64,000 bases of DNA from Acidobacteriota bacterium (GTDB lineage: Bacteria; Acidobacteriota; Thermoanaerobaculia; Multivoradales; Multivoraceae). A model generated the notes under the pieces. That model saw only the letters and a list, made by a program, of their open reading frames with translations. It did not search any database and was not told where the DNA came from. Below, in pieces: positions 18,601 through 26,753 of this stretch (the stretch's first letter is position 1; each line of letters begins with the position of its first letter). The DNA lies in assembly GCA_003388555.1 (NCBI GenBank), contig QQVD01000004.1:84069-148068 (forward strand). Direction: 5' to 3'. A program made the position numbers and the translations under genes.

Positions 18601-19141
18601 GCTGCACTGGGACCGCATCGCCTGGACGCCGCTCGGGCGCCAAGTCGACGCTGAGGCCGTGGTCGTGGCGAGGCGAGCCCCGGACCGCGCCGAGCTCCGC
18701 TACCGCGGCTTCTCGCGCATGTACCGCGAGGCGCCGAACGCTCCTCATCGCTACCTCTACGACGAGGTGACGACCGACTCCCCCTGGCAGCCCGCAGGTG
18801 GCCGCTACACCGGCTACGGCGACGTCCTCGACCTTCTGACCGAAGTCGACGACCGGCTGGTCGTGATGGCGCCCGGCGACGAGATCGCACTCTCCTTCGC
18901 GGTCGGCGCACTGCCGGCACCGGCGGCCGGCATGCAGCGCACCTACTTGCTCGAGAGCTGGGGCTGGGACAAGGACTTCGACCGCAACACCTGGGAGGCG
19001 ACCAGCGCCCAGCCGCTGCCGTTCTCCGGCATGGACGGCTACCCGTTCTCGAGTCCGCGCCGCGAGAGTGCGGCGGAGCACGCCGAGCGCCACCGCCGGC
19101 TGACCCGCGCCGGTGTCGCCGAGAGCGGATCGGATCGCTGA
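15626..19141 (+). CDS. exported TPR / FG-GAP (VCBS) repeat protein with ASPIC/UnbV domain
   Basis: A 1171-residue exported protein. The signal peptide (MLLALTLALAPAVRSQG) is followed by TPR-like helices (LRNLGIAQLENEKPEEAEETF). At least seven VCBS/FG-GAP calcium-type loops follow (DLDGDQVPDL, DFDSEGDLDLV, DLDRDEDQDLI, DLSGDGLPDLAL, DADNDGRLDLA, DLDGDGDLDLV), giving a likely beta propeller. An ASPIC/UnbV segment (NNFFGRGATVEVRAGSGYQ, THFGLGGR) comes next, and then a ~400-residue C-terminal part I do not recognise. Proteins of this build are common in Acidobacteriota and Planctomycetes, and substrates are unknown. ATG 15626 has GAGGA ahead. The longer ORF track start reads antisense to the polA start. 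Confidence 0.82.
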   Translation: MSHHPTAENLRSAAPPRRRPVAAASPLVDTAAMLLALTLALAPAVRSQGVPAEALELRNLGIAQLENEKPEEAEETFRRITRLVPRDPLGPANLAIALHRQQQTEGALAMITAARELAPRRADLLMIESEIHGWGTLDTDKALALAQQAMTLAPTDPEVVYAVYRQAEASRDEAARAIATEALGQLALLRPDNLVVLLRSGVDAIESGDRRAATAAWLRVRELLWQPQERLRDVAEREIAKVLDALEENQVAQARVPAIRLENLMKSTPTYRSSLVELFTDVRGLPVWRFEREPEGTFGDGIAVAFEAAVVDPAPAVGPGLVVADLDGDQVPDLARLVRGASGGTQLELRLSGREAPMRLPAAGSSTAARLLAVDLDNSGTLELIAYSDGPATLWQGGEAGALRAPAGGLGVAGLPIAALAAFDFDSEGDLDLVTAQGGKLVFLRNNLQEDLVPVDLETVEAATFPQLGTQFHAGLRAVDLDRDEDQDLIAWGAGGLRWLDNLRQGQFRDRTTNGGLSNLGAVTVVATADLSGDGLPDLALATGEGLLLLENRGGGFAAPSSLPTPPSVRGPLEQVVALDADNDGRLDLATCGAAGVTVLLQRDDRWQAAATRGLPAGACRAIDADDLDGDGDLDLVASGAAGLVQLTNQGGNRNGWLRVSLRGLTKGNDKNNFFGRGATVEVRAGSGYQYREVDRQTTHFGLGGRRRADNLRVVWANGVPQNRIHPQGEQTIVEEQQLKGSCPFLYTWNGERIEFVTDLLWNAPLGMPVAPGVWAASDPRELVRIDGAVPRPTGTGSGAEIDLRITEELWEAAYFDRTRLWVVDHPEGTELTSSLRVFARIPEGFRFDEPRVIRAPRPVAAAWDGDGREVTARVAARDEVYADGYPVGDYQGVTPLPWALTFDLGEAPAAPIRLVLDGWIFPADASLNLAVAQRNDLGHHPLTALEMLTDEGWATLLDPMGFPAGKTKTMVVDVPELPPGVSKLRVRTSRWLHWDRIAWTPLGRQVDAEAVVVARRAPDRAELRYRGFSRMYREAPNAPHRYLYDEVTTDSPWQPAGGRYTGYGDVLDLLTEVDDRLVVMAPGDEIALSFAVGALPAPAAGMQRTYLLESWGWDKDFDRNTWEATSAQPLPFSGMDGYPFSSPRRESAAEHAERHRRLTRAGVAESGSDR

Positions 19142-19294
19142 GCCGCGGACCCCGGTCGACGTCTGCCGCCGCCGCGCAGTCTCCGCCCCGCGCCGGAGGC
19201 CTGGCGATCGCGCGTGGTAGATTGCGCCCACCTTCCCCGCTGGGTCGAAGACGACCCCACATCCCCTCGGAATCTCCCACAGCGAGGTGTCTGC

Positions 19295-20686
19295 ATGGCT
19301 GAACGAGGCTCGTTCGGGCGGCTCGGGTTCATCTTGGCAGCCGTCGGATCTGCCATCGGCCTGGGCAACATCTGGAAGTTCCCGTACATCACCTACGCCA
19401 ACGACGGCGGCAGCTTCGTCCTCGTCTACCTGATCGCGATCCTGTTGATCGGCGCCCCGATCATGTTCGCCGAGCTGGCGATCGGGCGGCGGACGCAGCT
19501 CAGCGCGGTGCCGGCCTTCCTGACCCTGGGCAAAGGCGGGCCCGGCGGCCGGGTGTGGGGCCTGGTCGGCGGCGTCGGCGTCGCGGCCGGGTTCGTCCTG
19601 CTCTCGTACTACGCGGTGATCGCCGGCTGGACGGTGTACTACTTCGGCCGCTGCCTCGCCTGGTCGCTGCGCGGCTACGACCTGGAGGGCCCCGAGCTAG
19701 GCCAGCTCTTCGGCAGCTTCCTCGCCGACGGCTCCTCGCAGGTGACCTTCCAGCTGATCTTCATGGCGCTGACCGTGGGCACCGTGCTGCTGGGCGTCAA
19801 GCAGGGCATCGAGCGGGTCACCCGCACCCTGATGCCGGTCCTCTTCCTGATCATGGTCATCATGGTGATCAGCTCGTTCTGGAGCCCGGGCTTCCCGGAG
19901 GCGATCCGCTTCCTGTTCACCCCCACCGAGATCACTCCGGACGGCCTGCTCGAGGCGGTCGGCCACTCGTTCTTCACCCTGTCCCTCGGCATGGGGGCGA
20001 TGATCACCTACGGCTCGTACGTCTCGAAGCAGCAGTCGCTGCCCCGCTCGGGCCTGCTGATCTGTCTGCTCGACACCGTGATCGCGCTGATGGCCTGCGT
20101 GATCATGTTCTCGATCATCTTCTCGGTGCCCGAGGCGGAGCGCGCCACGACGTTCTCCAAAAGCGCGACGATCCTCTTCACCACCCTGCCGCGGATGTTC
20201 TACGAGCTGCCGTTCGGCAGCATCCTGGCGCCGCTCTTCTATCTGCTGGTCTCGTTCGCGGCGCTCACCTCGACCATCTCGCTGCTCGAGGTGGCAGTGG
20301 CCTACGTCATCGACTCGTTCGGCTGGGCGCGGCGCAAGGCCGCGGTCGTCGTCGGACTGGGAGTGGCTGCTCTCGGCGTGCCGGCGGCGCTGTCGCTCGG
20401 CGCCTCGCAGGCGCTCTCCTCCTGGGCTCCGCTCGGTCCCCACGCGGCCGGAGTCTTCGGCGTCTTCGACTACACGGTCTCGAACTGGTTCCTGCCGGTC
20501 GGCGGACTGCTCACCGCGATCTTCGCTGGCTGGGTCCTGAAGCCTGAGATCTTCCGCAGCGAGCTCGAGGAGGGCCACGGGCCGTTCCGCCTCTTCCTCC
20601 TCACCCGGCTGCTGCTGCGTTTCGTCGCACCCGTGGCCATCCTGTGGATCCTCTGGGCGGTCATCGGCGGCCGCTCGTTCGCCTGA
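19295..20686 (+). CDS. sodium-dependent transporter, neurotransmitter:sodium symporter (SNF) family
   Basis: A 463-residue integral membrane protein of the LeuT/MhsT fold, which imports amino acids or similar solutes with sodium. The TM1 signature GFILAAVGSAIGLGNIWKFPYI contains the unwound sodium-site region. Further spans include FVLVYLIAILLIGAPIMFAELAIGRR and a TM6-like segment FFTLSLGMGAMITYGSYV. About eleven to twelve spans are visible, as in bacterial members. The ATG follows GAGGTG at good spacing. The ORF track adds 27 N-terminal residues that interrupt the homology. The substrate cannot be inferred from sequence alone. The SDR gene follows after 39 bases and may share the transcript. 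Confidence 0.9.
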   Translation: MAERGSFGRLGFILAAVGSAIGLGNIWKFPYITYANDGGSFVLVYLIAILLIGAPIMFAELAIGRRTQLSAVPAFLTLGKGGPGGRVWGLVGGVGVAAGFVLLSYYAVIAGWTVYYFGRCLAWSLRGYDLEGPELGQLFGSFLADGSSQVTFQLIFMALTVGTVLLGVKQGIERVTRTLMPVLFLIMVIMVISSFWSPGFPEAIRFLFTPTEITPDGLLEAVGHSFFTLSLGMGAMITYGSYVSKQQSLPRSGLLICLLDTVIALMACVIMFSIIFSVPEAERATTFSKSATILFTTLPRMFYELPFGSILAPLFYLLVSFAALTSTISLLEVAVAYVIDSFGWARRKAAVVVGLGVAALGVPAALSLGASQALSSWAPLGPHAAGVFGVFDYTVSNWFLPVGGLLTAIFAGWVLKPEIFRSELEEGHGPFRLFLLTRLLLRFVAPVAILWILWAVIGGRSFA

Positions 20687-20725
20687 TCCGTCGCCGACGG
20701 TTGCCGACTTCCGGGGAGGAGCGCG

Positions 20726-21568
20726 ATGCGCGTCGAAGGCAAGGTAGTCGTCGTCACCGGCGGCGGAAGCGGTATCGGTGAGGGGCTGGTGGAGCGGTTC
20801 GTCGCCGACGGCGCACGCCATGTCGTCGTGCTCGACCGCGACGGCGATCAGGCGCGCCGGGTCGCCGATCGGGTCGGCGCAAGGACCTCCGCCGCCGCCG
20901 TGGACGTCGCCGACGAAGACGCGGTGCGCGAGCTGGTAGCCGCCACCTCGCGCGACCACGGCCCGATCGACCTGTTCGTCTCCAATGCCGGCTACGTCAC
21001 CACCGGCGGCCTCGAGATCGACAACGCCGAGCTCCAGGGGATGTGGGAGGTGCACGTCCTGTCGCACCTGTACGCCGCCCGCGCGGTGCTGCCCTCGATG
21101 ATCGAGCGCGGCGGCGGCTACCTGCTGAACACCGCCTCCGCCGCCGGCCTGCTGACCCAGATCGGCTCGCTCGCCTACAGCGTCACCAAGCACGCCGCGG
21201 TGGCGCTCTCCGAGTGGCTGGCGATCACCCACCACCACCAGGGCATCCGCGTCTCGGTGCTGTGTCCGCAGGCGGTGGCGACGAACATCATCGGCAACAG
21301 TCCGACCCCGCGGCGCATGGACGGCCCGGGGGTCGCCTCGGGCGACGGTGTCCTGAGCAAGGAGGACGTCGCGCAGTGCGTCACCGAGGCGCTCGCCGAG
21401 GAGCGCTTCTGGGTGCTGCCCCACCCCGAGGTGGCGGAGTACGCCCGGCGCAAGGGCAGCGACATCGACCGCTGGCTCGCCGGCATGCGGCGCTTCCAGG
21501 AGCGGCTGTACGAAGGTCGCCCCCTGCCGGGAGACTGGCTGATCGGGCGCAGCGAAGGCGACGGCTGA
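20726..21568 (+). CDS. SDR family NAD(P)-dependent oxidoreductase
   Basis: A 280-residue classical short-chain dehydrogenase. The cofactor motif TGGGSGIG is at residues 12-19, and the acidic DRDGD after beta-2 suggests NAD or mixed preference. NAGYVTTGG, the catalytic serine region (LLNTASAAGLL) and YSVTK (Tyr and Lys) are all present. The substrate is unknown. GGGGAGGAG precedes the ATG. It lies just downstream of the symporter and converges with the subtilase gene. Confidence 0.88.
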   Translation: MRVEGKVVVVTGGGSGIGEGLVERFVADGARHVVVLDRDGDQARRVADRVGARTSAAAVDVADEDAVRELVAATSRDHGPIDLFVSNAGYVTTGGLEIDNAELQGMWEVHVLSHLYAARAVLPSMIERGGGYLLNTASAAGLLTQIGSLAYSVTKHAAVALSEWLAITHHHQGIRVSVLCPQAVATNIIGNSPTPRRMDGPGVASGDGVLSKEDVAQCVTEALAEERFWVLPHPEVAEYARRKGSDIDRWLAGMRRFQERLYEGRPLPGDWLIGRSEGDG

Positions 21569-21670
21569 GTCGGCTGCGGCCCGAGCGACGAGCGGCGTAC
21601 GGCTCCACGGTCCTGCCGTCCCGTCGCCCCGGCGGCATCGGCCGTCGCCGTGAAAGCGGCGAACGGAAGA

Positions 21671-21699
21671 GAGGCCGAGCCGCGACGCGACTCGGCCTC
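21671..21699. terminator. hairpin between convergent SDR and subtilase genes
   Basis: A perfect 9-bp stem, GAGGCCGAG and CTCGGCCTC, with an 11-base loop. No U-tract follows on either side beyond TCTTCC on the minus strand. The position between two convergent stops fits a bidirectional terminator. Confidence 0.55.
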
Positions 21700-21727
21700 C
21701 CCGGGGTCGATCCGCCGGCCGGACCGA

Positions 21728-24256
21728 CTACTGCGAGCAGATGCTGAGGTCGTCGATGCCGCCCTCGATCAGGTCGCCAGGCCCGGCGCCGTCCGAGACC
21801 TGGAGCCTCAACTTGACGTTCGAGCCCGCGGCGATCGAGCGCGTCGCCTCGGTCCACACTGCCTGGGTGCGGACGTCTCCGATCGAGACCAGCGGCGTGT
21901 AACTGGCGCCACCGTTGGTCGAGATCTCGAGCCGGAAGAAGTCGCCCGACGGGTCGTCGCCGGTGTCACGTTGGCCGTGGAAGTACCAGACCGACAGCTC
22001 CGAGGCCTCCGAGACGGGCCACGTGGGCGACTCCAGCACGCAGTTGCCGCCGTCCACGTCGGCGTTTCCGGCGCTGCTGTTGCTGGCGGTGTAGATCGCG
22101 TTGCCGGATCCGGTCGTGTGGTCGCCGCCGACCTGCGTCACCACGCCACCGTTGCTCTGCTGACTCGGCGTGCCGAGCACGTAGGCGCCGGTCGAACAGG
22201 TGCTCGAGCCGGAGTTGCTCCAGCCGCTGGCGCCGGATTCGAAGTCGTCGTCGAGCGAGCAGCCGCCGCCCCCACCGCCGCCGTCCTCGAAGATCCGTAC
22301 GTCGGTGAAGTTCGAGGTGTTGGTCTGCGACCCCGAGTCCTTGTCGTTGACGAAGACCAGCCGCATGTTGGAGCCGGTGTAGAAGTCGCCCACCGCGATG
22401 GTGAACGTCTGGGTGCCGCCGCCGTACTGCACCGCGTTCTGGATGCCTCCGCTCCAGTTCTGGGTGCCGTGGATCTGGAAGATCCGCTGGGCGTTGGTCA
22501 AGTTGTCGTCCTCGTCGAAGCCGATACCGTGGATCTCGCCCTGGGAGGTGCTCGAGAAGTCGAACTCGATCACCGTGTTGGCGGTGACCGTGAAGGTCTG
22601 CGTCGTGCGGCGCCAGCGGTTGCCGACCATCGCCAAGGTCGCGCCGCCGTCCTGCACGGTGACGCTGCCGTTCGAGGTGTCCTGGTTCGAGTAGGCGACG
22701 AGGGGCGTCGAAGAGAAGTCGATGCAGCCCTGGCAGGGACCGCCGCCGCCGCCACCACCGCCCACCTCGTCGACCGCGGCCTGGTGGTCGACGCGCGGCT
22801 TGGTCAGCCCGTTGCGCGCATCGGTGACCGGCACGCCGGTCGAAGTCAGCGCCGCGATCGCCGCGCTGCGGCTGAGACCGGAGTCCTCACCGAACAGCGT
22901 CGCGGTGATGCCGGCGGCGTAGGGAGTCGCCGAAGAGGTGCCGCCGAAGCACGATGTCGTGCCGCCACCGGCCGAGGCGGTGAAGGCGCAGTGCGAGGGT
23001 GCCAGCAGATCGAGGAAGGTGTCGCTGTTCGAGTAGCAGGTCACCTTGTCGGCGAACGTCGTCGAGTCGTTGCAGATGCCGAAGTTGGCGCCGCCGATGT
23101 TGGCGTCGTAGACCGCTCCGACACTCACCGCAGCGGGATGGCAGGCGGGTGAGGAGATTCCGTTCGAGGCGGCGCTGTTCCCGGAGGCGATGAGGGTCAC
23201 CATGCCGGCGTTCGAGGCCGCGTTGAGAGCGCTCGCCTCGGCGATGCCCGAACACGGGTTGGTGAAGGTCGAGGAGGTGCCGAGGCTCATCGAGATCACC
23301 TTGATGCCGTACGTGTTCCGGTTGGTCACCGCCCAGTCGATGGCGCCGGGGATGTCGCCGTCGAGGGCGTTCTGGCCGCAGATCGAGGCGCTCTGGATCT
23401 TGAGGAAGACGATCGTCGCGTCCGGAGCGGTGCCGACGACGCCGCCTCCGTTCCCCGCCGCCACGCCGGCGACCGAGGTGCCGTGGCTCTGCGCCGTGCA
23501 GTCGATGCGAGGGTCGTTGTCGTTGTCGGCGAAGTCACGGCCGCCGAGGATCTTGCTGTTGGGATACGCGCTCTGGCCCCCGAACGCCGGATGGTCGTGG
23601 TCGATGCCGTCGTCGATGATCGCGATCGTCACCCCGGCGCCGCGAGCGCCGGCGGCGTGCGCGAGATCGGTGTTGGTCAGCGGGAACGCCTGGGCGTCCT
23701 GCTTGTAGTAAACGGGCATCTTCTCGACGAAAGCCACTTCGTCGTGGGCGGCGAGGGCGACGACTCCCGCGGCGTCCGCGAGGGCCGAGAAACCGTAGAT
23801 GCTGCGGTAGCGGTTGAGCAGCGCGAAGCCCCCTGGCGCAGCGGCGCGCACCCCGGCGATCACCGCGGCCTGCTTCGCCTCGACGTTGGCGCGCAGCCTC
23901 TCCTCGAGAGCCGGCGAGGAGAAGGCTCGGGCGAGACTCGCCGCCTCTTCGACCGGTCGCAGAGAGACCACGATCCGGTAGGCGGGCAGCTCACCGTCCG
24001 CCTTCTCATCGCTCGCCGCGACGTCCGCTCGCAGGTCGGCGAGGAGATCCGGGGCGACCTTGGCGGCGACAGCCCGAACGTCGAGATCGGGTGGCTGCGC
24101 CGCCAGCGGTGCGGCGACCGTCCAGACCGTGACGAGCATGACGAACAACATGACGAGCAGGGTCGAGGTGGCCGACTGGCCCAGCCCAAGACCGACTCCG
24201 GAGCCGGGGCGGCACCGGCGGGACCCAGGAATCTGCGGGTTCGAGACTTCGGTCAC
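21728..24256 (-). CDS. secreted S8 family serine peptidase (subtilase) with two C-terminal domains
   Basis: An 842-residue secreted subtilisin. A long signal region (TSTLLVMLFVMLVTVWTVAAPLAAQ) precedes an I9-like propeptide. The catalytic domain has Asp in IAIIDDGIDHDHPAF, His in SHGTSVAGVAAG and Ser in GGTSSATPYAAG. A run of eight glycines links to a ~150-residue beta-rich domain (HGIGFDEDDNLTNAQRIFQI). A second Gly linker leads to a MAM/CUB-like C-terminal domain (DDFESGASGWSN to IDDLSICSQ). Such tails usually bind polymers or surfaces, and exact specificity is unknown. GTG 24256 is the likely start; GGAG lies upstream. A sigma-70-like promoter is seen about 155 bases upstream. Confidence 0.9.
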   Translation of the reverse strand: MTEVSNPQIPGSRRCRPGSGVGLGLGQSATSTLLVMLFVMLVTVWTVAAPLAAQPPDLDVRAVAAKVAPDLLADLRADVAASDEKADGELPAYRIVVSLRPVEEAASLARAFSSPALEERLRANVEAKQAAVIAGVRAAAPGGFALLNRYRSIYGFSALADAAGVVALAAHDEVAFVEKMPVYYKQDAQAFPLTNTDLAHAAGARGAGVTIAIIDDGIDHDHPAFGGQSAYPNSKILGGRDFADNDNDPRIDCTAQSHGTSVAGVAAGNGGGVVGTAPDATIVFLKIQSASICGQNALDGDIPGAIDWAVTNRNTYGIKVISMSLGTSSTFTNPCSGIAEASALNAASNAGMVTLIASGNSAASNGISSPACHPAAVSVGAVYDANIGGANFGICNDSTTFADKVTCYSNSDTFLDLLAPSHCAFTASAGGGTTSCFGGTSSATPYAAGITATLFGEDSGLSRSAAIAALTSTGVPVTDARNGLTKPRVDHQAAVDEVGGGGGGGGPCQGCIDFSSTPLVAYSNQDTSNGSVTVQDGGATLAMVGNRWRRTTQTFTVTANTVIEFDFSSTSQGEIHGIGFDEDDNLTNAQRIFQIHGTQNWSGGIQNAVQYGGGTQTFTIAVGDFYTGSNMRLVFVNDKDSGSQTNTSNFTDVRIFEDGGGGGGGCSLDDDFESGASGWSNSGSSTCSTGAYVLGTPSQQSNGGVVTQVGGDHTTGSGNAIYTASNSSAGNADVDGGNCVLESPTWPVSEASELSVWYFHGQRDTGDDPSGDFFRLEISTNGGASYTPLVSIGDVRTQAVWTEATRSIAAGSNVKLRLQVSDGAGPGDLIEGGIDDLSICSQ

Positions 24257-24410
24257 GTGCTCTCCTCCAATGTCCCGAGCCCTCGCGCGGCGCGGCGCGG
24301 GGCGAAGAGGGCGCGACGGACGAGTGCGCTCGTCTTCACCGGAACGCGGCGGCCGGCATTTCTTTTGAACCGGAGACCGCCCGCGAGCTCGACTTGTGAA
24401 CGATTGCGCG

Positions 24411-24439
24411 ATCCTAGCCGTCGCATGCCCTTATGTCGA
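24411..24439 (-). promoter_or_regulatory. sigma-70-type promoter for the subtilase gene
   Basis: On the minus strand: TCGACA, exactly 17 bases, then TAGGAT. It lies about 155 bases before the GTG start in the spacer behind the esterase gene. The same TAGGAT box is seen at the tRNA-Val promoter. Confidence 0.55.
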
Positions 24440-24540
24440 TGCGACGTTTATTTGGCCGCTTCCACGAGCTCCGCGGCACCGCGAGAGGGTGCCGTGGAAC
24501 CGTGCCTTCACGCCGCCGCACCCGCCGCTGCGGCACCGCC

Positions 24541-26226
24541 TCAGTCGCCGGCGACGGACCCGGAGACCGACTCGAGGGAGGTGCGCCGCAGCCTGTACCA
24601 GCGCTCGAGGAAGTCGAGGCGGGCTCGCAGCACCCCGCTGCGCACCACCGGCGCATCGCCCAGCACCAACCAGGAATCGCGCACCGCATCGTGCGCGGGC
24701 CAGCTCAGCGACTGCTCCTCGAGATCGCCGCCGTTGGGATCACCGGTCGCGGCGAGGCGCACCAGCAGCCCTCGCAGAGTCGCGCCCACCGCCCGCGCCT
24801 CGTCGTCGGCAGCGCCACTCAGAGGGGACGGGTTGCCGAAGAGCAGCCCTACCTCCACCGCGTGCGGCGCTCCCGGCACGCGCTCACGCAGCGACCGGGG
24901 GACGTAGGCGAAGTAGTAGAGGTAGGCCGGCGCGGACACCCGGGCCATGCCGCGCGCCACCGTACGGGCCGCCAACAGGTAGCGTGCGTCGCCGAAGATG
25001 CGACTGCCGCCGAGCTGCTCGGAGACCGCGAAGTCGTCGCGGTACAGAGCCCGCAGCTGCTCTCGATCCTCGGCGCTCCAGCTGGCGAGGTACTCCTCCG
25101 GCGAGCGGCCGGCCATCATCATCACCGCGCCGTCGTAGCTGTTGCCGCCGACGACCAGGGGCACGTCGTGCTGCCGACCGTGCTCGAACACCGCCGCCGG
25201 CTCGTCGGGCAGGGTCGCGCCATCGACGACCGGGAGGTGCAGCGACGGACCTGCCGCGGCGAGCGCCTCGGCGTCGAGTCGGCGTAGCGCCGCCGCGTCG
25301 GCGTCGGCGGCGGCTCCCGCCTGACGGAGGATCGCGGAGCCGAGCTCGAAGGCGTCGAGATCGAGCTCTCGGCCGGCGTCATCGGTGCGCGGCAGCGGCC
25401 AGGTGCCGTAGCCGCTCAGCGAGGCGGCGCGATGGAAGAGCCCGGCCGAGCGCGGGCTGGCCATCAACATCTGCACCGCCATCCCTCCGGCCGACTCACC
25501 GAAGATGGTCACCCGCTCGGGATCGCCGCCGAAAGCGGCGATGTGGCGGCGCACCCAGCGCAGCGCCTCCACCATGTCGAGCATGCCGAAGTTGGCGACT
25601 CCTGCCGCAGCTTCGGTCAATCTGGGGTCGGCGAGGAAGCCGAGCGCACCCAGCCGGTAGTTGAACGTCACCAGCACTACACCCTCTCGCACCAGGTGCG
25701 AGCCGTCGTAGATCGACGACGAACCGCTGCCGGTGCGCAGCCCACCGCCGTGGATCCAGACCATCACGGGCCGGCTGCCGGACGGTGCGCTGGTCCACAG
25801 GTTGAGGGTCAGGCAGTCCTCACTGGTCCGCAGCGAGGCGGCGGCCCGCGACGTCGACGGCTGCGGGCAGGCGGCACCGAAGCGGGACGCGTCCATGCGC
25901 TCGCCCCGCTGCGACGGGACCAGGTCCAACGGTTGCGGCGGGCGCCAGCGCAGCTCACCGATCGGCGGCGCGGCATAGGGGATGCCGCGCAGCACGATGA
26001 CGTCGCCGACCTCTTCGCCGATCAGCGTGCCGAGCGGGCCGGCGTCGATCTCGACCGGAGAAGCCGCCGTCGCGGACTGCGCCGCGGCAGGCGGACGCGG
26101 TCCCGCGGCGGGCGCCAGGACCGCTAGGAGGAGGAGTGCGAACTGCCGCGCCGGCTTCAGGCGACGGCGCGGGCTCGAGGAGAGGGTCGCGAGGAGTCGC
26201 GGCTCAGAGGCTGCGCTTCTTGCCAC
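24541..26226 (-). CDS. secreted carboxylesterase type B
   Basis: About 561 residues. After a signal peptide (ARQFALLLLAVLAPAAG) comes the carboxylesterase B core: RGIPYAAPPIGELRWRPP, EDCLTLNLW, WIHGGGL oxyanion loop, the nucleophile in GESAGG, and the histidine in GAPHAVEVGLLFG. The acid-residue region reads GGNSYDGAVM, so the usual Glu appears as Asp. The family hydrolyses carboxylic esters; the substrate is unknown. The start is uncertain. No ATG is close; GTG 26226 overlaps the end of the RRM gene by 23 bases, and a CTG at 26160 would give a shorter, classical signal peptide. The ORF track start lies deep in the RRM gene. Confidence 0.85.
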   Translation of the reverse strand: MARSAASEPRLLATLSSSPRRRLKPARQFALLLLAVLAPAAGPRPPAAAQSATAASPVEIDAGPLGTLIGEEVGDVIVLRGIPYAAPPIGELRWRPPQPLDLVPSQRGERMDASRFGAACPQPSTSRAAASLRTSEDCLTLNLWTSAPSGSRPVMVWIHGGGLRTGSGSSSIYDGSHLVREGVVLVTFNYRLGALGFLADPRLTEAAAGVANFGMLDMVEALRWVRRHIAAFGGDPERVTIFGESAGGMAVQMLMASPRSAGLFHRAASLSGYGTWPLPRTDDAGRELDLDAFELGSAILRQAGAAADADAAALRRLDAEALAAAGPSLHLPVVDGATLPDEPAAVFEHGRQHDVPLVVGGNSYDGAVMMMAGRSPEEYLASWSAEDREQLRALYRDDFAVSEQLGGSRIFGDARYLLAARTVARGMARVSAPAYLYYFAYVPRSLRERVPGAPHAVEVGLLFGNPSPLSGAADDEARAVGATLRGLLVRLAATGDPNGGDLEEQSLSWPAHDAVRDSWLVLGDAPVVRSGVLRARLDFLERWYRLRRTSLESVSGSVAGD

Positions 26227-26719
26227 GTGCGTTGCGGCGGCTGCCCTTGGGCCGGGACGGTCGATCCGACGGCCCGTAGAATCCGCCGTCACCGCCCTGC
26301 GGGGGTCCTCCACCCTGGAAACGTGGCGGGCGGGGAGCGCGGGGCGGGCGGTCCGCCGCCTCGTTGACGCGCAGGGCGCGGCCGCCGAGCTCGTGGCCGT
26401 CGAACTTCTCCACCGCCTCCTTGGCGTCGGCCGGATCGGCATACTCGACGAAGCCGAATCCGCGCGGCTTGCCGGTGGCGCGATCGAGCGGCAGGAAGAC
26501 GTCCACCAGCTCCCCGACCTCGGAGAAGAGCTCCGACAGCTCGTCGCGGGTGGTTTGGAAGTTCAGGTTTCCAACGAACAGCTTGGCTCCGATGATGCCC
26601 TCCCGCTCCGCCGCGTAGGGCGAAGCCGATGCACGAGCGAGCGATCCAGTTCGCTGCTCGCCACCACCAGTGTATCCGAGCAGGAGTCGGCTCCGGCCTG
26701 GCCACGACCAAGCGGGCAC
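26204..26719 (-). CDS. RNA-binding protein with one RRM domain; start uncertain
   Basis: The recognisable RRM begins AKLFVGNLNFQTT (RNP2) at about 26587 and includes RGFGFVEYADP (RNP1). A Gly/Pro/Arg-rich tail ending RRNARGKKRSL follows. Bacterial RRM proteins of this size bind RNA, often under cold stress. They normally start within a few residues of RNP2. Here no ATG, GTG or TTG lies in frame near that point. The only standard start after the hrpB stop is GTG 26719, which adds ~40 unlike residues and has no ribosome site. Alternatively, translation begins at ATC 26596, preceded by GGAGCGGGAGG. I list the GTG. It lies 34 bases after hrpB and may be co-transcribed. Confidence 0.75.
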   Translation of the reverse strand: MPAWSWPGRSRLLLGYTGGGEQRTGSLARASASPYAAEREGIIGAKLFVGNLNFQTTRDELSELFSEVGELVDVFLPLDRATGKPRGFGFVEYADPADAKEAVEKFDGHELGGRALRVNEAADRPPRAPRPPRFQGGGPPQGGDGGFYGPSDRPSRPKGSRRNARGKKRSL

Positions 26720-26753
26720 GGAGATCGCGGTCGATCCGCCGGCTCCTCGGCGC

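Noticed and set aside
17267-19231. 654-residue minus-strand ORF opposite the FG-GAP protein
   Set aside because: Its composition is typical of an antisense frame, without a start signal or domains.
22260-22280. Poly-Gly coding run as a frameshift hotspot or assembly error in the subtilase
   Set aside because: The frame is intact on both sides and Gly linkers between modules are common in such proteins.
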